Source of the DNA: Dactylosporangium sucinum
GTDB taxonomy: Bacteria > Actinomycetota > Actinomycetes > Mycobacteriales > Micromonosporaceae
DNA length: 52,258 nt
Direction: 5' to 3'
Assembly (NCBI RefSeq): GCF_014647515.1
Contig: NZ_BMPI01000026.1
Location: 8,585-60,842 of the forward strand
Shown: in pieces, positions 17,795 to 25,120 of the stretch
Position numbering within the stretch: position 1 is the first letter of the stretch
Layout: each line of letters starts with the position of its first letter
Made by a program: the position numbers and the translations under genes
The notes under the pieces: generated by a model
Seen by the model: the letters and a program-made list of their open reading frames with translations, nothing else
What the model was told of the DNA's origin: nothing
Databases searched by the model: none

Positions 17795-18585
17795 GCGTTT
17801 CGGTGGCGTTCGAGAAGGCCCGCGCGGAGGGCCGCAGCGTCCTCATCGGCTACCTGCCGGCTGGCTTCCCGACCGTCGACGTCGCCGTCGACGCGATCAA
17901 GGCGATGATCGACAACGGCGTCGACGTGGTCGAGGTCGGCCTGCCGTACTCCGACCCCGTCATGGACGGCCCCGTCATCCAGCGGGCCACCGAGGCCGCG
18001 CTGCGCGGCGGCTTCCGGGTCGCCGACGGGCTGCGGACCGTCGAGGCGGCCGCCGCCACCGGCGCGCCCATCCTCACCATGACCTACTGGAACCCGGTCG
18101 AGCGGTACGGTGTCGAACGCTTCGCCCGCGACCTCGCCGCCGCCGGCGGTGCCGGCCTCATCACCCCCGATCTCATCCCCGACGAGGCCGAGCCCTGGCT
18201 CGCCGCCTCCGACGCGCACGACCTCGACCGCGTCTTCCTCGTCGCGCCGTCGTCCACCGACGCGCGGATCGCGCTGACCGCCGAGGCCTGCCGCGGCTTC
18301 GTCTACGCCACCAGCGTCATGGGCGTCACCGGCGCGCGCAGCACCACCAGCAGCGCCGCCCCCGCCCTCGTCGCGCGCGTGCGACAGTTCGCCGACCGGC
18401 CCGTCGCCGTCGGCCTGGGCGTCTCCACCGGCGACCAGGCGGCCGAGGTGGGCGCCTTCGCCGACGGCGTCATCGTCGGCAGCGCCCTCGTGCGGTGCCT
18501 GCTCGACGCGCCCACACCCGCCGAGGGCGTCGCCGCCGTGGCCGCGCTCAGCGCCGAACTGGCCGAGGGCGTCCGCCGCCGCTGA
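17791..18585 (+). CDS. trpA: Tryptophan synthase alpha chain
   Basis: TrpA cleaves indole-3-glycerol phosphate to indole and glyceraldehyde 3-phosphate and passes indole to TrpB. The 264-residue TIM barrel shows the catalytic pair Glu48 and Asp59 in VEVGLPYSDPVMDGPVIQ, the loop MTYWNPVERYG, PDLIPDEA, and the phosphate-binding VMGVTGAR and VGLGVSTGDQA. The ATG overlaps the trpB stop. A hairpin with a T-run follows 12 bases after the stop. Confidence 0.96.
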
Positions 18586-18596
18586 GCGACCTTCCC

Positions 18597-18631
18597 CGCC
18601 GCACGTCGTTGTCTTGGCGTGCGGCGTTTTT
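18597..18631 (+). terminator. Rho-independent-type terminator after trpA
   Basis: CGCCGCACG (18597-18605) pairs with CGTGCGGCG (18618-18626) around a 12-base loop, and TTTTT follows (18627-18631). It is one of the few hairpins here with a T-run. It overlaps the proposed GTG start of the next gene at 18619, so it may also affect expression of that gene. Confidence 0.7.
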
Positions 18632-19980
18632 CCGATTTGGTACTGCTGGTGCTGTTCGCGGCCGGCGCACCTTTTGTGGGACCCTTCGCGGGGCCTGCCG
18701 GCGCGGTCGGTACCGGCCCGACGGTGGCCGTCGATGCGGGCTGGCGCCAGGACGGCGGCGACCCCGGCCGCTCCGGCCACCAGCCCGTGGCCGCCCCGGC
18801 CCGCGGCCTTTCGGTGCGGTGGACCGCGCCGGCGAGCCGCGACGAGGAGCAGGTCGGCGGCGCCGTGGTCGTCGACGGCACCCTCTTCCGTTCGGCCGGC
18901 GGCCCGAGCGGCCAGGTGCGCCGGTACGACGCGGTGACGGGCGCCGACCTCGGCCCGATCGTCGACGTGCCCGGCCGCCGCTTCGGCCGGCTGGCGGTGG
19001 TCGACCGCACCGTGATCGTCGAGTCCGTCGACGTGGGGTCCGCGGTCCGGCGTCTCGCCGCGTACAGCTTGACCGGCCACCAGCGGTGGGAGACCGTCCT
19101 GCCGGATGCCGTGTCGGGCGGCTATACGGTGGGTGACGGGTTGATCTTGCGGAGTGCGGGGTCGGAGGTGGCGGCGTACAGTGTGGCCGACGGCGCGGTG
19201 GCGTGGACGGCCCGGCTCGGCGGGGAGGCAGGCCTGCACCCGCCGGTGATCGGGGACGGGCTCGTGCTGCAGGCGAGCGAGGACCCGCCCGTGCTGTCGG
19301 CGTTCGACGTCACGACGGGCCGGCCGGCGTGGCGGCGGGCGGTGAGCGGTGCCGAGCTGGTGGCGCGCGCCGGCACGGTGTACGCGATGGGCGACGGTGG
19401 CGTCTGCGCGTACGCGGTGCGGGACGGCGCCGACCGCTGGTGCGCGCACAACCCCACGACCACCGTGGGTGACAGGCCAGGCGGGGGCGGGGCGGGCCCA
19501 CATGCGGGTGCCCAGCAGGCGGCGAAGCGCTCGAACGGCATCGATGCCGTTGCCCAGCGGGCCACGAAGAGCTTGAGCCGCGTCGACGTCGTCGGAGTTG
19601 GGCGGCCGCGGTTCGGTACCGTGTCCGATCGAGCGCTGTTCGTGGTCGGCGACGCCGGGCGAGTTGCCGCCATCCTGGTCGCCGACGGCAGTGTCGCGTG
19701 GACCGGCCGGTACGGGCTGGGGTGGGAGGTCGACACCTCCTACTGGGCGCCCGTCAACGGAGGCGGTGTCGTGTACGTCGTCGCCTACCACTTCGATGTT
19801 CGTGGCGATGACGTTCGGCATCGGACCGATCTCACGGCGTTCTCCGCCGCCGACGGGCGAGTGCTGGATCGGGTCGAGCTCGGGTTCGACGCACTGCAGG
19901 GGGCCGAGCCGCTGCTGTTGGCCGGGGAACATGTGTACTTCGCGGCGCTCGAACGGCTCTACGCGCTCGCCGTGCGCTGA
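18619..19980 (+). CDS. Secreted PQQ-like beta-propeller protein
   Basis: The 453-residue protein starts MRRFSDLVLLVLFAAGAPF, a signal peptide probably cut after AGPAGA. It then has repeated propeller blades with motifs such as AAYSVADGAVAWTARLGG, LSAFDVTTGRPAWRR and AAILVADGSVAWTGRYG, each of the A-x-D-x-x-T/S-G-x-x-x-W type of PQQ/BamB-like repeats. It is probably a binding or scaffold protein in the cell envelope; no enzyme residues are evident. Residues about 285-330 form a Gly/Ala-rich hydrophilic insert that breaks the blade pattern. The GTG start lies inside the trpA terminator stem; a TTG at 18637 is an alternative. Confidence 0.75.
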   Translation: MRRFSDLVLLVLFAAGAPFVGPFAGPAGAVGTGPTVAVDAGWRQDGGDPGRSGHQPVAAPARGLSVRWTAPASRDEEQVGGAVVVDGTLFRSAGGPSGQVRRYDAVTGADLGPIVDVPGRRFGRLAVVDRTVIVESVDVGSAVRRLAAYSLTGHQRWETVLPDAVSGGYTVGDGLILRSAGSEVAAYSVADGAVAWTARLGGEAGLHPPVIGDGLVLQASEDPPVLSAFDVTTGRPAWRRAVSGAELVARAGTVYAMGDGGVCAYAVRDGADRWCAHNPTTTVGDRPGGGGAGPHAGAQQAAKRSNGIDAVAQRATKSLSRVDVVGVGRPRFGTVSDRALFVVGDAGRVAAILVADGSVAWTGRYGLGWEVDTSYWAPVNGGGVVYVVAYHFDVRGDDVRHRTDLTAFSAADGRVLDRVELGFDALQGAEPLLLAGEHVYFAALERLYALAVR

Positions 19981-19995
19981 CTCCGCTGCGCCGTG

Positions 19996-20048
19996 CATGA
20001 TCGCGGACCTTTCTGTGTCGTATGAGGACGGAAAGTTCCGTGATCATG
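19996..20048. repeat. Variant palindrome with CATGATC/GATCATG ends
   Basis: CATGATCGCGGACCTTTC at the left is nearly complementary to the right arm ending GATCATG at 20048. It shares the outer ends of the 56-bp family but is 53 bp long and lacks the TGGCTG core. It may be a diverged relative. Confidence 0.55.
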
Positions 20049-20108
20049 CGCGGCCCGCGTGAGGTCGTGGACCTGGTGCCCAAAACTGGCGATCACTCCG
20101 GCCAGTTC

Positions 20109-20164
20109 CATGATCGAGGGAAGAATCTGGCTGTCGGGACAGCCAGATGTTTCCCTTGATCATG
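20109..20164. repeat. 56-bp palindromic element, copy 2 (best-preserved core)
   Basis: The ends are CATGATC (20109-20115) and GATCATG (20158-20164). The inner stem ATCTGGCTGTC/GACAGCCAGAT is perfect. The intermediate stem GAGGGAA/TTCCCTT pairs with one wobble. Flanking C and G extend the outer arms to 8 bp (20108-20165). Confidence 0.85.
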
Positions 20165-20165
20165 G

Positions 20166-20335
20166 AGCGACGAGCCTGGAGCGGCGCCCGCGGAGCAGAC
20201 GGCCGCGCAGCGAGGGCCGTGGAGCGAGGGCCGTGGAGCAGCGACCGCGCAGCGAGGACCGTGCAGCGAGGGCCGCGCAGCGAGGGCCGTGGAGCAGCGA
20301 CTGTGCAGCGAGGGTCGTGGAGCGGCGGGCGAACT
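20166..20335. repeat. Degenerate 14-bp tandem repeat (GCAGCGAGGGCCGT)
   Basis: About eight imperfect copies of GCAGCGAGGGCCGT, some with GAGC or GACCGC variants, run between the palindromic element and the end of the SGNH hydrolase gene. Frames through it give Arg/Ser/Leu-rich nonsense. Confidence 0.75.
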
Positions 20336-20341
20336 GCGCGG

Positions 20342-20995
20342 CTAGGCGGCGGACTGCAGCGCTCGGCGCCACGTGTTGCGGATCGCCTGGGCGCCCCATG
20401 CGTTCGGTTCGATGTGGCCGCAGAACCACAGGTTGCGGTTGGCCGGGCGGGAGTCGGGGGTCGAGATGTCGCCCGCGCTCGTGCCGTGCCCCAGGAACGC
20501 CGCGTGGACGTCGGCCAGGGCGGCGCCGTGGCGGGTCGCGGCCTCGCGGATGAAGGTGTTCAGCGTGTCCAGGACCGCCGCGCCGCCGGCCATCTCCGGC
20601 AAGCCGATGAGGGAGAGGTCGCCGGTGCCGTCCGACGGGTCGTACACCGTCGTGGCGATCACGCGGGCACCCGTGGCCGTCAACGACGTGAGCGCGGTCT
20701 CGTAATTTTCAGCGATCCGGGTCACGGCGGCCGACAGGGCGGCCGGGGCCGGGGCGGAGACGAGGGTCGTCAGGAGGTCGTTGCCGCCCATCGTCAGCGT
20801 GATCAGCGCGGGGCGGCCGTGGACCTGGCCGAGCTGGCGTCGCACCACGTCGTCGCTGGTGGCGCCGTCGGCGGCCAGCATGGTCAGGTCGATGCCCAGG
20901 TCGTCCGCGAGCAGGGAGGCCGCGCCGAGACCGGGGCCGCCGGCGTAGGCGTCGATCGACATGGAGTCACCGAGCGCGATGTACCCGGAAGGCAT
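20342..20995 (-). CDS. SGNH/GDSL hydrolase family protein
   Basis: The 217-residue protein has the block I motif YIALGDSMS (nucleophile Ser11), a block II-like LAADGATSDDV, and the block III motif TMGGNDLLT (Asn72), all features of SGNH esterases/lipases. At the C-terminus, where the catalytic DxxHPN is expected, the sequence reads CGHIEPNAWGA, with Glu aligned to the catalytic His. It is either a variant active site or an inactive relative. There is no signal peptide, so it is probably cytoplasmic. The end faces the repeat region; the start is 45 bases from the NUDIX stop. Confidence 0.8.
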   Translation of the reverse strand: MPSGYIALGDSMSIDAYAGGPGLGAASLLADDLGIDLTMLAADGATSDDVVRRQLGQVHGRPALITLTMGGNDLLTTLVSAPAPAALSAAVTRIAENYETALTSLTATGARVIATTVYDPSDGTGDLSLIGLPEMAGGAAVLDTLNTFIREAATRHGAALADVHAAFLGHGTSAGDISTPDSRPANRNLWFCGHIEPNAWGAQAIRNTWRRALQSAA

Positions 20996-21040
20996 GCAGA
21001 GATCATCGCGGATGTGCGGGCCCGCTCGCCAACGGGAATT

Positions 21041-21529
21041 TTACGCGGCGTCGGCGACCTCGGGCTCCTTGTCGCGCTCGATCTCGCGGAGCACGCCGGT
21101 GCGCCCGGCCGCCGCGTCGGCGATGGCGGTGCGGGTGGTGGCGGTCAGCGGCTGGGGGAGGGTGGCCGGGTCGTGCCAGGCCAGGCGGCTGATCCTGCCG
21201 GGGGCGTTGAGCGCGGGGCCGCCGCCGTCGAGGCGGCCGCGGAAGACGTGGACGAACAGGTCGGGCATGGACTCGCCGCAGCCGTCGCCGGTCAGCTGGT
21301 ACATCCCGATGATCTCGACGATCTCGGTCTCCAGGCCGGTCTCCTCGCGGATGTCCCGGATGGCGGCGTGCACCGGGCTCTCCGCCGCCCGGATCTTGCC
21401 GCCGGGCAGGCCCCACAACTGGTGACCGCCGGCCTGCTGGCACAACAACACGCGGCCGGCCGAGTCCTCGATGACCGCGGCGACCGCCTGTGTGACCTTG
21501 CTGCCGTTACTCAGCTCTGAGTAGCTCAT
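21041..21529 (-). CDS. NUDIX hydrolase
   Basis: The 162-residue protein carries a NUDIX box at about residues 44-66 (GKIRAAE, then REETGLE at the end), which binds the metals that cleave nucleoside diphosphate linkages. The first Glu of the REUXEE core is Asp (RDIREE), a mild deviation. LCQQAGGHQLWGLPGGK precedes the box, as in MutT-like enzymes. The C-terminal ~30 residues are charged. The substrate is not inferable. The TACAGT hexamer six bases upstream of the ATG suggests a leaderless transcript. Confidence 0.88.
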   Translation of the reverse strand: MSYSELSNGSKVTQAVAAVIEDSAGRVLLCQQAGGHQLWGLPGGKIRAAESPVHAAIRDIREETGLETEIVEIIGMYQLTGDGCGESMPDLFVHVFRGRLDGGGPALNAPGRISRLAWHDPATLPQPLTATTRTAIADAAAGRTGVLREIERDKEPEVADAA

Positions 21530-21535
21530 TCCCAG

Positions 21536-21541
21536 ACTGTA
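21536..21541 (-). promoter_or_regulatory. -10 element TACAGT for the NUDIX gene (leaderless)
   Basis: The minus strand reads TACAGT, six bases, then ATG at 21529. Confidence 0.4.
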
Positions 21542-21639
21542 TGCGCCACCGCGGACGGTTGCGAGAGCTTCGCTGCTGGTGATCTTCCCACTTCACGGAC
21601 GGGGCAGGGGCAGGGCATCGCGTTTCGGCGGATCGGCGG

Positions 21640-21645
21640 TAGCGT
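21640..21645 (+). promoter_or_regulatory. -10 element TAGCGT for lgt (leaderless)
   Basis: TAGCGT is followed by eight bases and the GTG at 21654. Confidence 0.5.
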
Positions 21646-21653
21646 GTGCACCC

Positions 21654-22697
21654 GTGGATGCTGCCCTTTTCCCGCTGGCCGAGATCCCCAGCCCGACCCG
21701 TGGTGTCTGGGACATCGGTCCGATCCCGCTGCGGGCCTATGCACTGTGCATCGTGCTGGGCATCGTGGCCGCCTGCTTCATCGCCGACCGCCGCCTGCGC
21801 GCCCGGGGCGCACCCCCGTGGGTGATCCTCGACGTCGCGATCTGGGCGGTCCCGGCCGGCATCATCGGTGCCCGTCTGTACCACGTGCTCACCTCTCCCG
21901 AGGCGTATTTCGGCGACGGTGGCTCGATCGTCAAGGCGTTCAAGATCTGGGAGGGTGGCCTCGGCATCTGGGGCGGCATCGCCGGCGGCGCGCTCGGCGC
22001 GTTCATCGCCTGCCGGCGGCTCAACCTGCCGTTCGCGATGACCGCCGACGCTCTGGCCGTGGGCCTGCCGGTGGCGCAGGCGATCGGCCGCTGGGGCAAC
22101 TGGTTCAACAACGAGCTCTACGGCAAGGAGACGACCCTGCCGTGGGGCCTCAAGGTGTACCAATGGGACGCGGCCGCCGGACGGGCGCAGGAGATCGCCG
22201 GTGAGCCGAACGTCGCCGGCATCTTCCATCCGACGTTCCTCTACGAGTCGCTGTGGTGCATCGGTGTCGCGCTGGTGGTCTGGTATGCCGACCGCCGCTG
22301 GTCCCTGGGCAGAGGGCGGGCGTTCGCGCTGTACGTGATGCTGTACACGGTCGGCCGGTTCTGGGTCGAGCTGCTGCGCATCGACGAGGCGCACCACTTC
22401 CTCGGCATGCGCCTGAACAACTGGACGTCGATCATCGTCTTCGCCGCCGCGCTGGCCTACTTCCTGCGGGTCCGCGGGCCGCAGGAGCGGGTGACGTACG
22501 ACGAGCAGGGGCGCATCACGCTCGTCGGCGCGGATTCCCCAGCGGTGCCGGAAAAGTCCGAAACGTCCGAGAAGGACGAAGCGGCGGAGAGCGCGGACGC
22601 GCAGGAAGCGGACGCGGCGGCCGACGACGAACCGGAAGACGAGGACGAACCCCGCACGAAGACCGAGAAGGCCGAGGAAGAAGCGGGTAAGCCCTGA
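21654..22697 (+). CDS. lgt: Prolipoprotein diacylglyceryl transferase
   Basis: Lgt attaches diacylglycerol to the lipobox cysteine of preprolipoproteins, the first step of lipoprotein maturation, in the plasma membrane. The 347-residue protein has about seven membrane helices and the signatures GGLGIWGGIAGG, AIGRWGNWFNNELYG and HPTFLYES. The catalytic region is complete. After residue 285 comes an extra ~60-residue tail rich in Glu, Asp and Ala, probably cytoplasmic and disordered. Lgt next to trpA is a common actinobacterial arrangement; here three genes separate them. The stop and the next start share one base (TGATG). Confidence 0.95.
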   Translation: MDAALFPLAEIPSPTRGVWDIGPIPLRAYALCIVLGIVAACFIADRRLRARGAPPWVILDVAIWAVPAGIIGARLYHVLTSPEAYFGDGGSIVKAFKIWEGGLGIWGGIAGGALGAFIACRRLNLPFAMTADALAVGLPVAQAIGRWGNWFNNELYGKETTLPWGLKVYQWDAAAGRAQEIAGEPNVAGIFHPTFLYESLWCIGVALVVWYADRRWSLGRGRAFALYVMLYTVGRFWVELLRIDEAHHFLGMRLNNWTSIIVFAAALAYFLRVRGPQERVTYDEQGRITLVGADSPAVPEKSETSEKDEAAESADAQEADAAADDEPEDEDEPRTKTEKAEEEAGKP

Positions 22698-23866
22698 TGC
22701 GCACCGCAGTCGTGGTGGGCGCCGGCGTCGCCGGGCTCGCCGCGGCCGGTGCGCTGGCCCGGACCGGCTGGTCCGTCACCCTGCTCGAGCGCGAGGACCG
22801 GCTCCGCGCCGGCCGCTCCGCGGTCGTGCTGTGGCCCAACGGCGTGCGCGCCCTGCGCGCCCTCGGCCTGGCCGGCGGCCTCGACGGCATCTCGACGCCG
22901 GTGCCGCCGACGGGCATCCGCCGCCCCGACGGGCAGTGGCTGGTCCAGCCCGGCGCGGCCGAGCTGGAGTCGCCGCCGGTCGTCGTGCACGGCGAGGACC
23001 TGCACGACGCGTTCATCGCCGGCCTGGGCGACCAGGTCGACGTGCGGGGCGGCATCGCCGTGCAGAGCGCACGGGTGACCCGGGACCGCCCGGCGGTCGG
23101 TGACGGCCGGGTCATGTTCGAGGCCGACCTGGTCGTGGCGGCGGACGGTGCGGACAGCGTCGTGCGCCGCCGGCTGGCCGCGGGCACCACGTTCGCGAGC
23201 GCCGGGTTCGCGGCCTGGCGGGCGGTGATCCCGTGGTACCGCGCGCCGCAGCTGCCCGAGGAGCTGCCGCCGCACGGCGAGACGATGGGGGCGGGGCACC
23301 GCTTCACGTACGCGTCGCTGGGCGAGCAGGGCCACCAGGGGCACACGAGCCGCGGCGGCATCGCCTGGACGGCGACCGTGCCGGGCGCGCTGCGGCCCGA
23401 GCCGCCGGCCGGGCAGCTGGCGCTGCTGCGCCGCTGGTTCGCCGGCTGGCATGCCCCGGTGGGGCAGCTGCTGGCCGCGACCGAGGCCGACGACCTGCTG
23501 CAGGAGCCGGTGGGGGAGCTCAAGCCGCTGCCGGGGACGTTCGGGGTGCCGGCCGGGCCGGGCGGCTACGTGCTGGTGGGCGACGCCGCCCACGCGATGC
23601 CGCACCACCTGGCCCAGGGCGCGTGCCTGGCCCTGGAGGACGTGGCCACGCTCCAGGCGGTGCTGGTGAACGGCAGCCTGGCGGCGGGTCTCCAGGAGTA
23701 CGACCGCCGCCGCCGCAACCGCGTGCAACGGGTCCTGCTGCAGACGCGCAAGGCCGGCTCGGTGCTGCAGCCGCGGGGGCGGCTGGCCGCGCTGAGCCGG
23801 GTCAACCCGAGAACCCTGGACAAGGCCGCCGCCATCGCGACGGAGTGGCCCGGGCCTACCGGCTGA
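22697..23866 (+). CDS. FAD-dependent monooxygenase (PHBH/UbiH-like)
   Basis: The 389-residue protein starts MRTAVVVGAGVAGLAAAGAL, the dinucleotide-binding GxGxxG fold. It has the DG motif VVAADGADSVVRRRL and the GD motif YVLVGDAAHAMPHHLAQGACLALED, the three hallmarks of class A flavin monooxygenases, which hydroxylate aromatic or polyketide substrates with NAD(P)H and oxygen. It is translationally coupled to lgt, which is probably fortuitous. The 3' end overlaps the convergent bsaP gene by 11 bases. The substrate is unknown. Confidence 0.88.
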   Translation: MRTAVVVGAGVAGLAAAGALARTGWSVTLLEREDRLRAGRSAVVLWPNGVRALRALGLAGGLDGISTPVPPTGIRRPDGQWLVQPGAAELESPPVVVHGEDLHDAFIAGLGDQVDVRGGIAVQSARVTRDRPAVGDGRVMFEADLVVAADGADSVVRRRLAAGTTFASAGFAAWRAVIPWYRAPQLPEELPPHGETMGAGHRFTYASLGEQGHQGHTSRGGIAWTATVPGALRPEPPAGQLALLRRWFAGWHAPVGQLLAATEADDLLQEPVGELKPLPGTFGVPAGPGGYVLVGDAAHAMPHHLAQGACLALEDVATLQAVLVNGSLAAGLQEYDRRRRNRVQRVLLQTRKAGSVLQPRGRLAALSRVNPRTLDKAAAIATEWPGPTG

Positions 23867-24035
23867 GCACGCCGTGCTCGACGCAGGCCGCCGACCAGCC
23901 GGCCGGGAGCACCTGCACCTTCATCCGCCGCCGGCACTGCGGGCAGTATCGCGGCGGTTCGAGGGCGCGGGCGGCCGCGCACGCCTCGTGGGAGCCGCCG
24001 GCGAGCGGCTCCCCACACCGGTCGCAGTAGGTCAC
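23856..24035 (-). CDS. bsaP: Biotin synthase auxiliary protein (small Cys-rich)
   Basis: The 59-residue protein directly follows bioB with a GTGA overlap. It begins MTYCDRCGEPLAGGSHEACA and has further cysteines in RYCPQCRRRMKV and AACVEHG. The two CxxC pairs and the position match BsaP, the small protein that actinobacterial biotin synthases need to insert sulfur, probably by supporting the auxiliary iron-sulfur cluster of BioB. The frame is open far upstream inside bioB, but the GTG at 24033-24035 is the coupled start. Function rests on gene context and the Cys pattern. Confidence 0.85.
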   Translation of the reverse strand: MTYCDRCGEPLAGGSHEACAAARALEPPRYCPQCRRRMKVQVLPAGWSAACVEHGVLSR

Positions 24036-25015
24036 AGCGTCGCCGACAGGGCCTTGACGGGCATGCGCAGCTCGTCGAGCAGCGCCAGGTCCTCCGACGG
24101 GGCCCGGCCCAGCGTCGTGAGGTAGTTGCCGACGATCACCGCGTTGACCCCGCCGAGCAGCCCGTCGCGGGTGCCGAGGTCGCCGAGCGTGATCTCTCTT
24201 CCGCCGGCGTACCGCAGCAGCGTCCGCGGCAGCGCCAGCCGGAACGCGGCGATGGCCCGCAGCGCGTCCTTCGGGTCGAGGACCGGCTGGTCGGACAGCG
24301 GCGTGCCGGGCCGCGGGTTGAGGAAGTTCAGCGGCACCTCGTGCGGGTCGAGCTCCTGCAGCTGGATCGCGAACTCGGCGCGCTGCTCGACGGTCTCGCC
24401 GAGGCCGAGGATGCCGCCGCAGCACACCTCCATGCCGGCGGCGCGGACCATCCGCAGCGTGTCCCAGCGCTCCTCCCACGTGTGGGTGCTGACGACCTGC
24501 GGGAAGTGCGACCGGGCGGTCTCCAGGTTGTGGTTGTAGCGGTGGATCCCCAGCGCCGCCAGCTCGTCGACCTGCTCCTGGGTGAGCATGCCGAGCGACG
24601 CGGCGATGTTGATGTCGACGGCCGCCCGGATGGCGGCGACGCCGTCGGCGAGCTGGGCCATGAGCCGCTGGTCGGGGCCGCGGACGGCGGCGACGATGCA
24701 GAACTCGGTGGCCCCGGTCGCGGCGGTCTGCTTCGCCGCCTCGACGAGCGACGGGATGTCGAGCCAGACCGCCCGCACGGGGGACGTGAACAGGCCGGAC
24801 TGCGAGCAGAAGTGGCAGTCCTCGGGGCAGCCGCCGGTCTTGAGCGACACGATGCCCTCGACCTCGACCTCGGGCCCGCACCAGCGCATCCGCACGTCGT
24901 GGGCGACGGCGAGGTACTCCGGGAGCTCCTCGTCGCTGCAGCGCAGGACGGCGAGGACGCCCTCGCGGTCGAGCCCCACACCGGTGTCCAGGACGGTCTT
25001 GGCAGCATCAAGCAT
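24032..25015 (-). CDS. bioB: Biotin synthase
   Basis: BioB is the radical-SAM enzyme that converts dethiobiotin to biotin. The 327-residue protein has the cluster motif CPEDCHFC (Cys63, Cys67, Cys70), NLETARSHFP, VCCGGILGLGE and PLNFLNPRPGTPL. All conserved residues appear present. It is first in an operon with bsaP and is transcribed away from bioF-bioD. TAAGGT lies six bases before the ATG and overlaps a possible AAGG ribosome-binding site. Confidence 0.96.
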   Translation of the reverse strand: MLDAAKTVLDTGVGLDREGVLAVLRCSDEELPEYLAVAHDVRMRWCGPEVEVEGIVSLKTGGCPEDCHFCSQSGLFTSPVRAVWLDIPSLVEAAKQTAATGATEFCIVAAVRGPDQRLMAQLADGVAAIRAAVDINIAASLGMLTQEQVDELAALGIHRYNHNLETARSHFPQVVSTHTWEERWDTLRMVRAAGMEVCCGGILGLGETVEQRAEFAIQLQELDPHEVPLNFLNPRPGTPLSDQPVLDPKDALRAIAAFRLALPRTLLRYAGGREITLGDLGTRDGLLGGVNAVIVGNYLTTLGRAPSEDLALLDELRMPVKALSATL

Positions 25016-25021
25016 GGTCGT

Positions 25022-25027
25022 ACCTTA
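25022..25027 (-). promoter_or_regulatory. -10 element TAAGGT for bioB
   Basis: The minus strand reads TAAGGT, six bases, then ATG at 25015. Confidence 0.4.
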
Positions 25028-25086
25028 CAAAGCGTTCAGGACCCCCGCGGGGCCGGATGGTTTGTCGACGTTGCACAATCGGCATC

Positions 25087-25099
25087 GTAGAGGTTCTAC
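25087..25099. promoter_or_regulatory. Dyad GTAGA-GGT-TCTAC in the bioB/bioF divergent region
   Basis: The perfect 5-bp arms lie 22 bases upstream of the bioF start, between the two biotin operons. TTGCAC at 25071-25076 and TTCTAC at 25094-25099 could be a bioF promoter overlapped by the dyad. It is a candidate site for a biotin-responsive repressor. Confidence 0.35.
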
Positions 25100-25120
25100 A
25101 ACGACTCGGGGAGGCCCCAC

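Larger units (their letters stand above)
19981..20341. other. Repeat-rich convergent intergenic region
   Basis: No gene is called in these 361 bases between two converging genes. Contents in order are a CATGATC-ended dyad (19996-20048), a 7-bp-arm inverted repeat AACTGGC/GCCAGTT (20084-20107), a 56-bp palindromic element (20109-20164), and a degenerate 14-bp tandem repeat (20166-20335). Confidence 0.75.

Noticed and set aside
18619..18640. A lipobox for the beta-propeller protein
   Set aside because: The N-terminal hydrophobic segment has no cysteine, so it is a secreted rather than lipid-anchored candidate.
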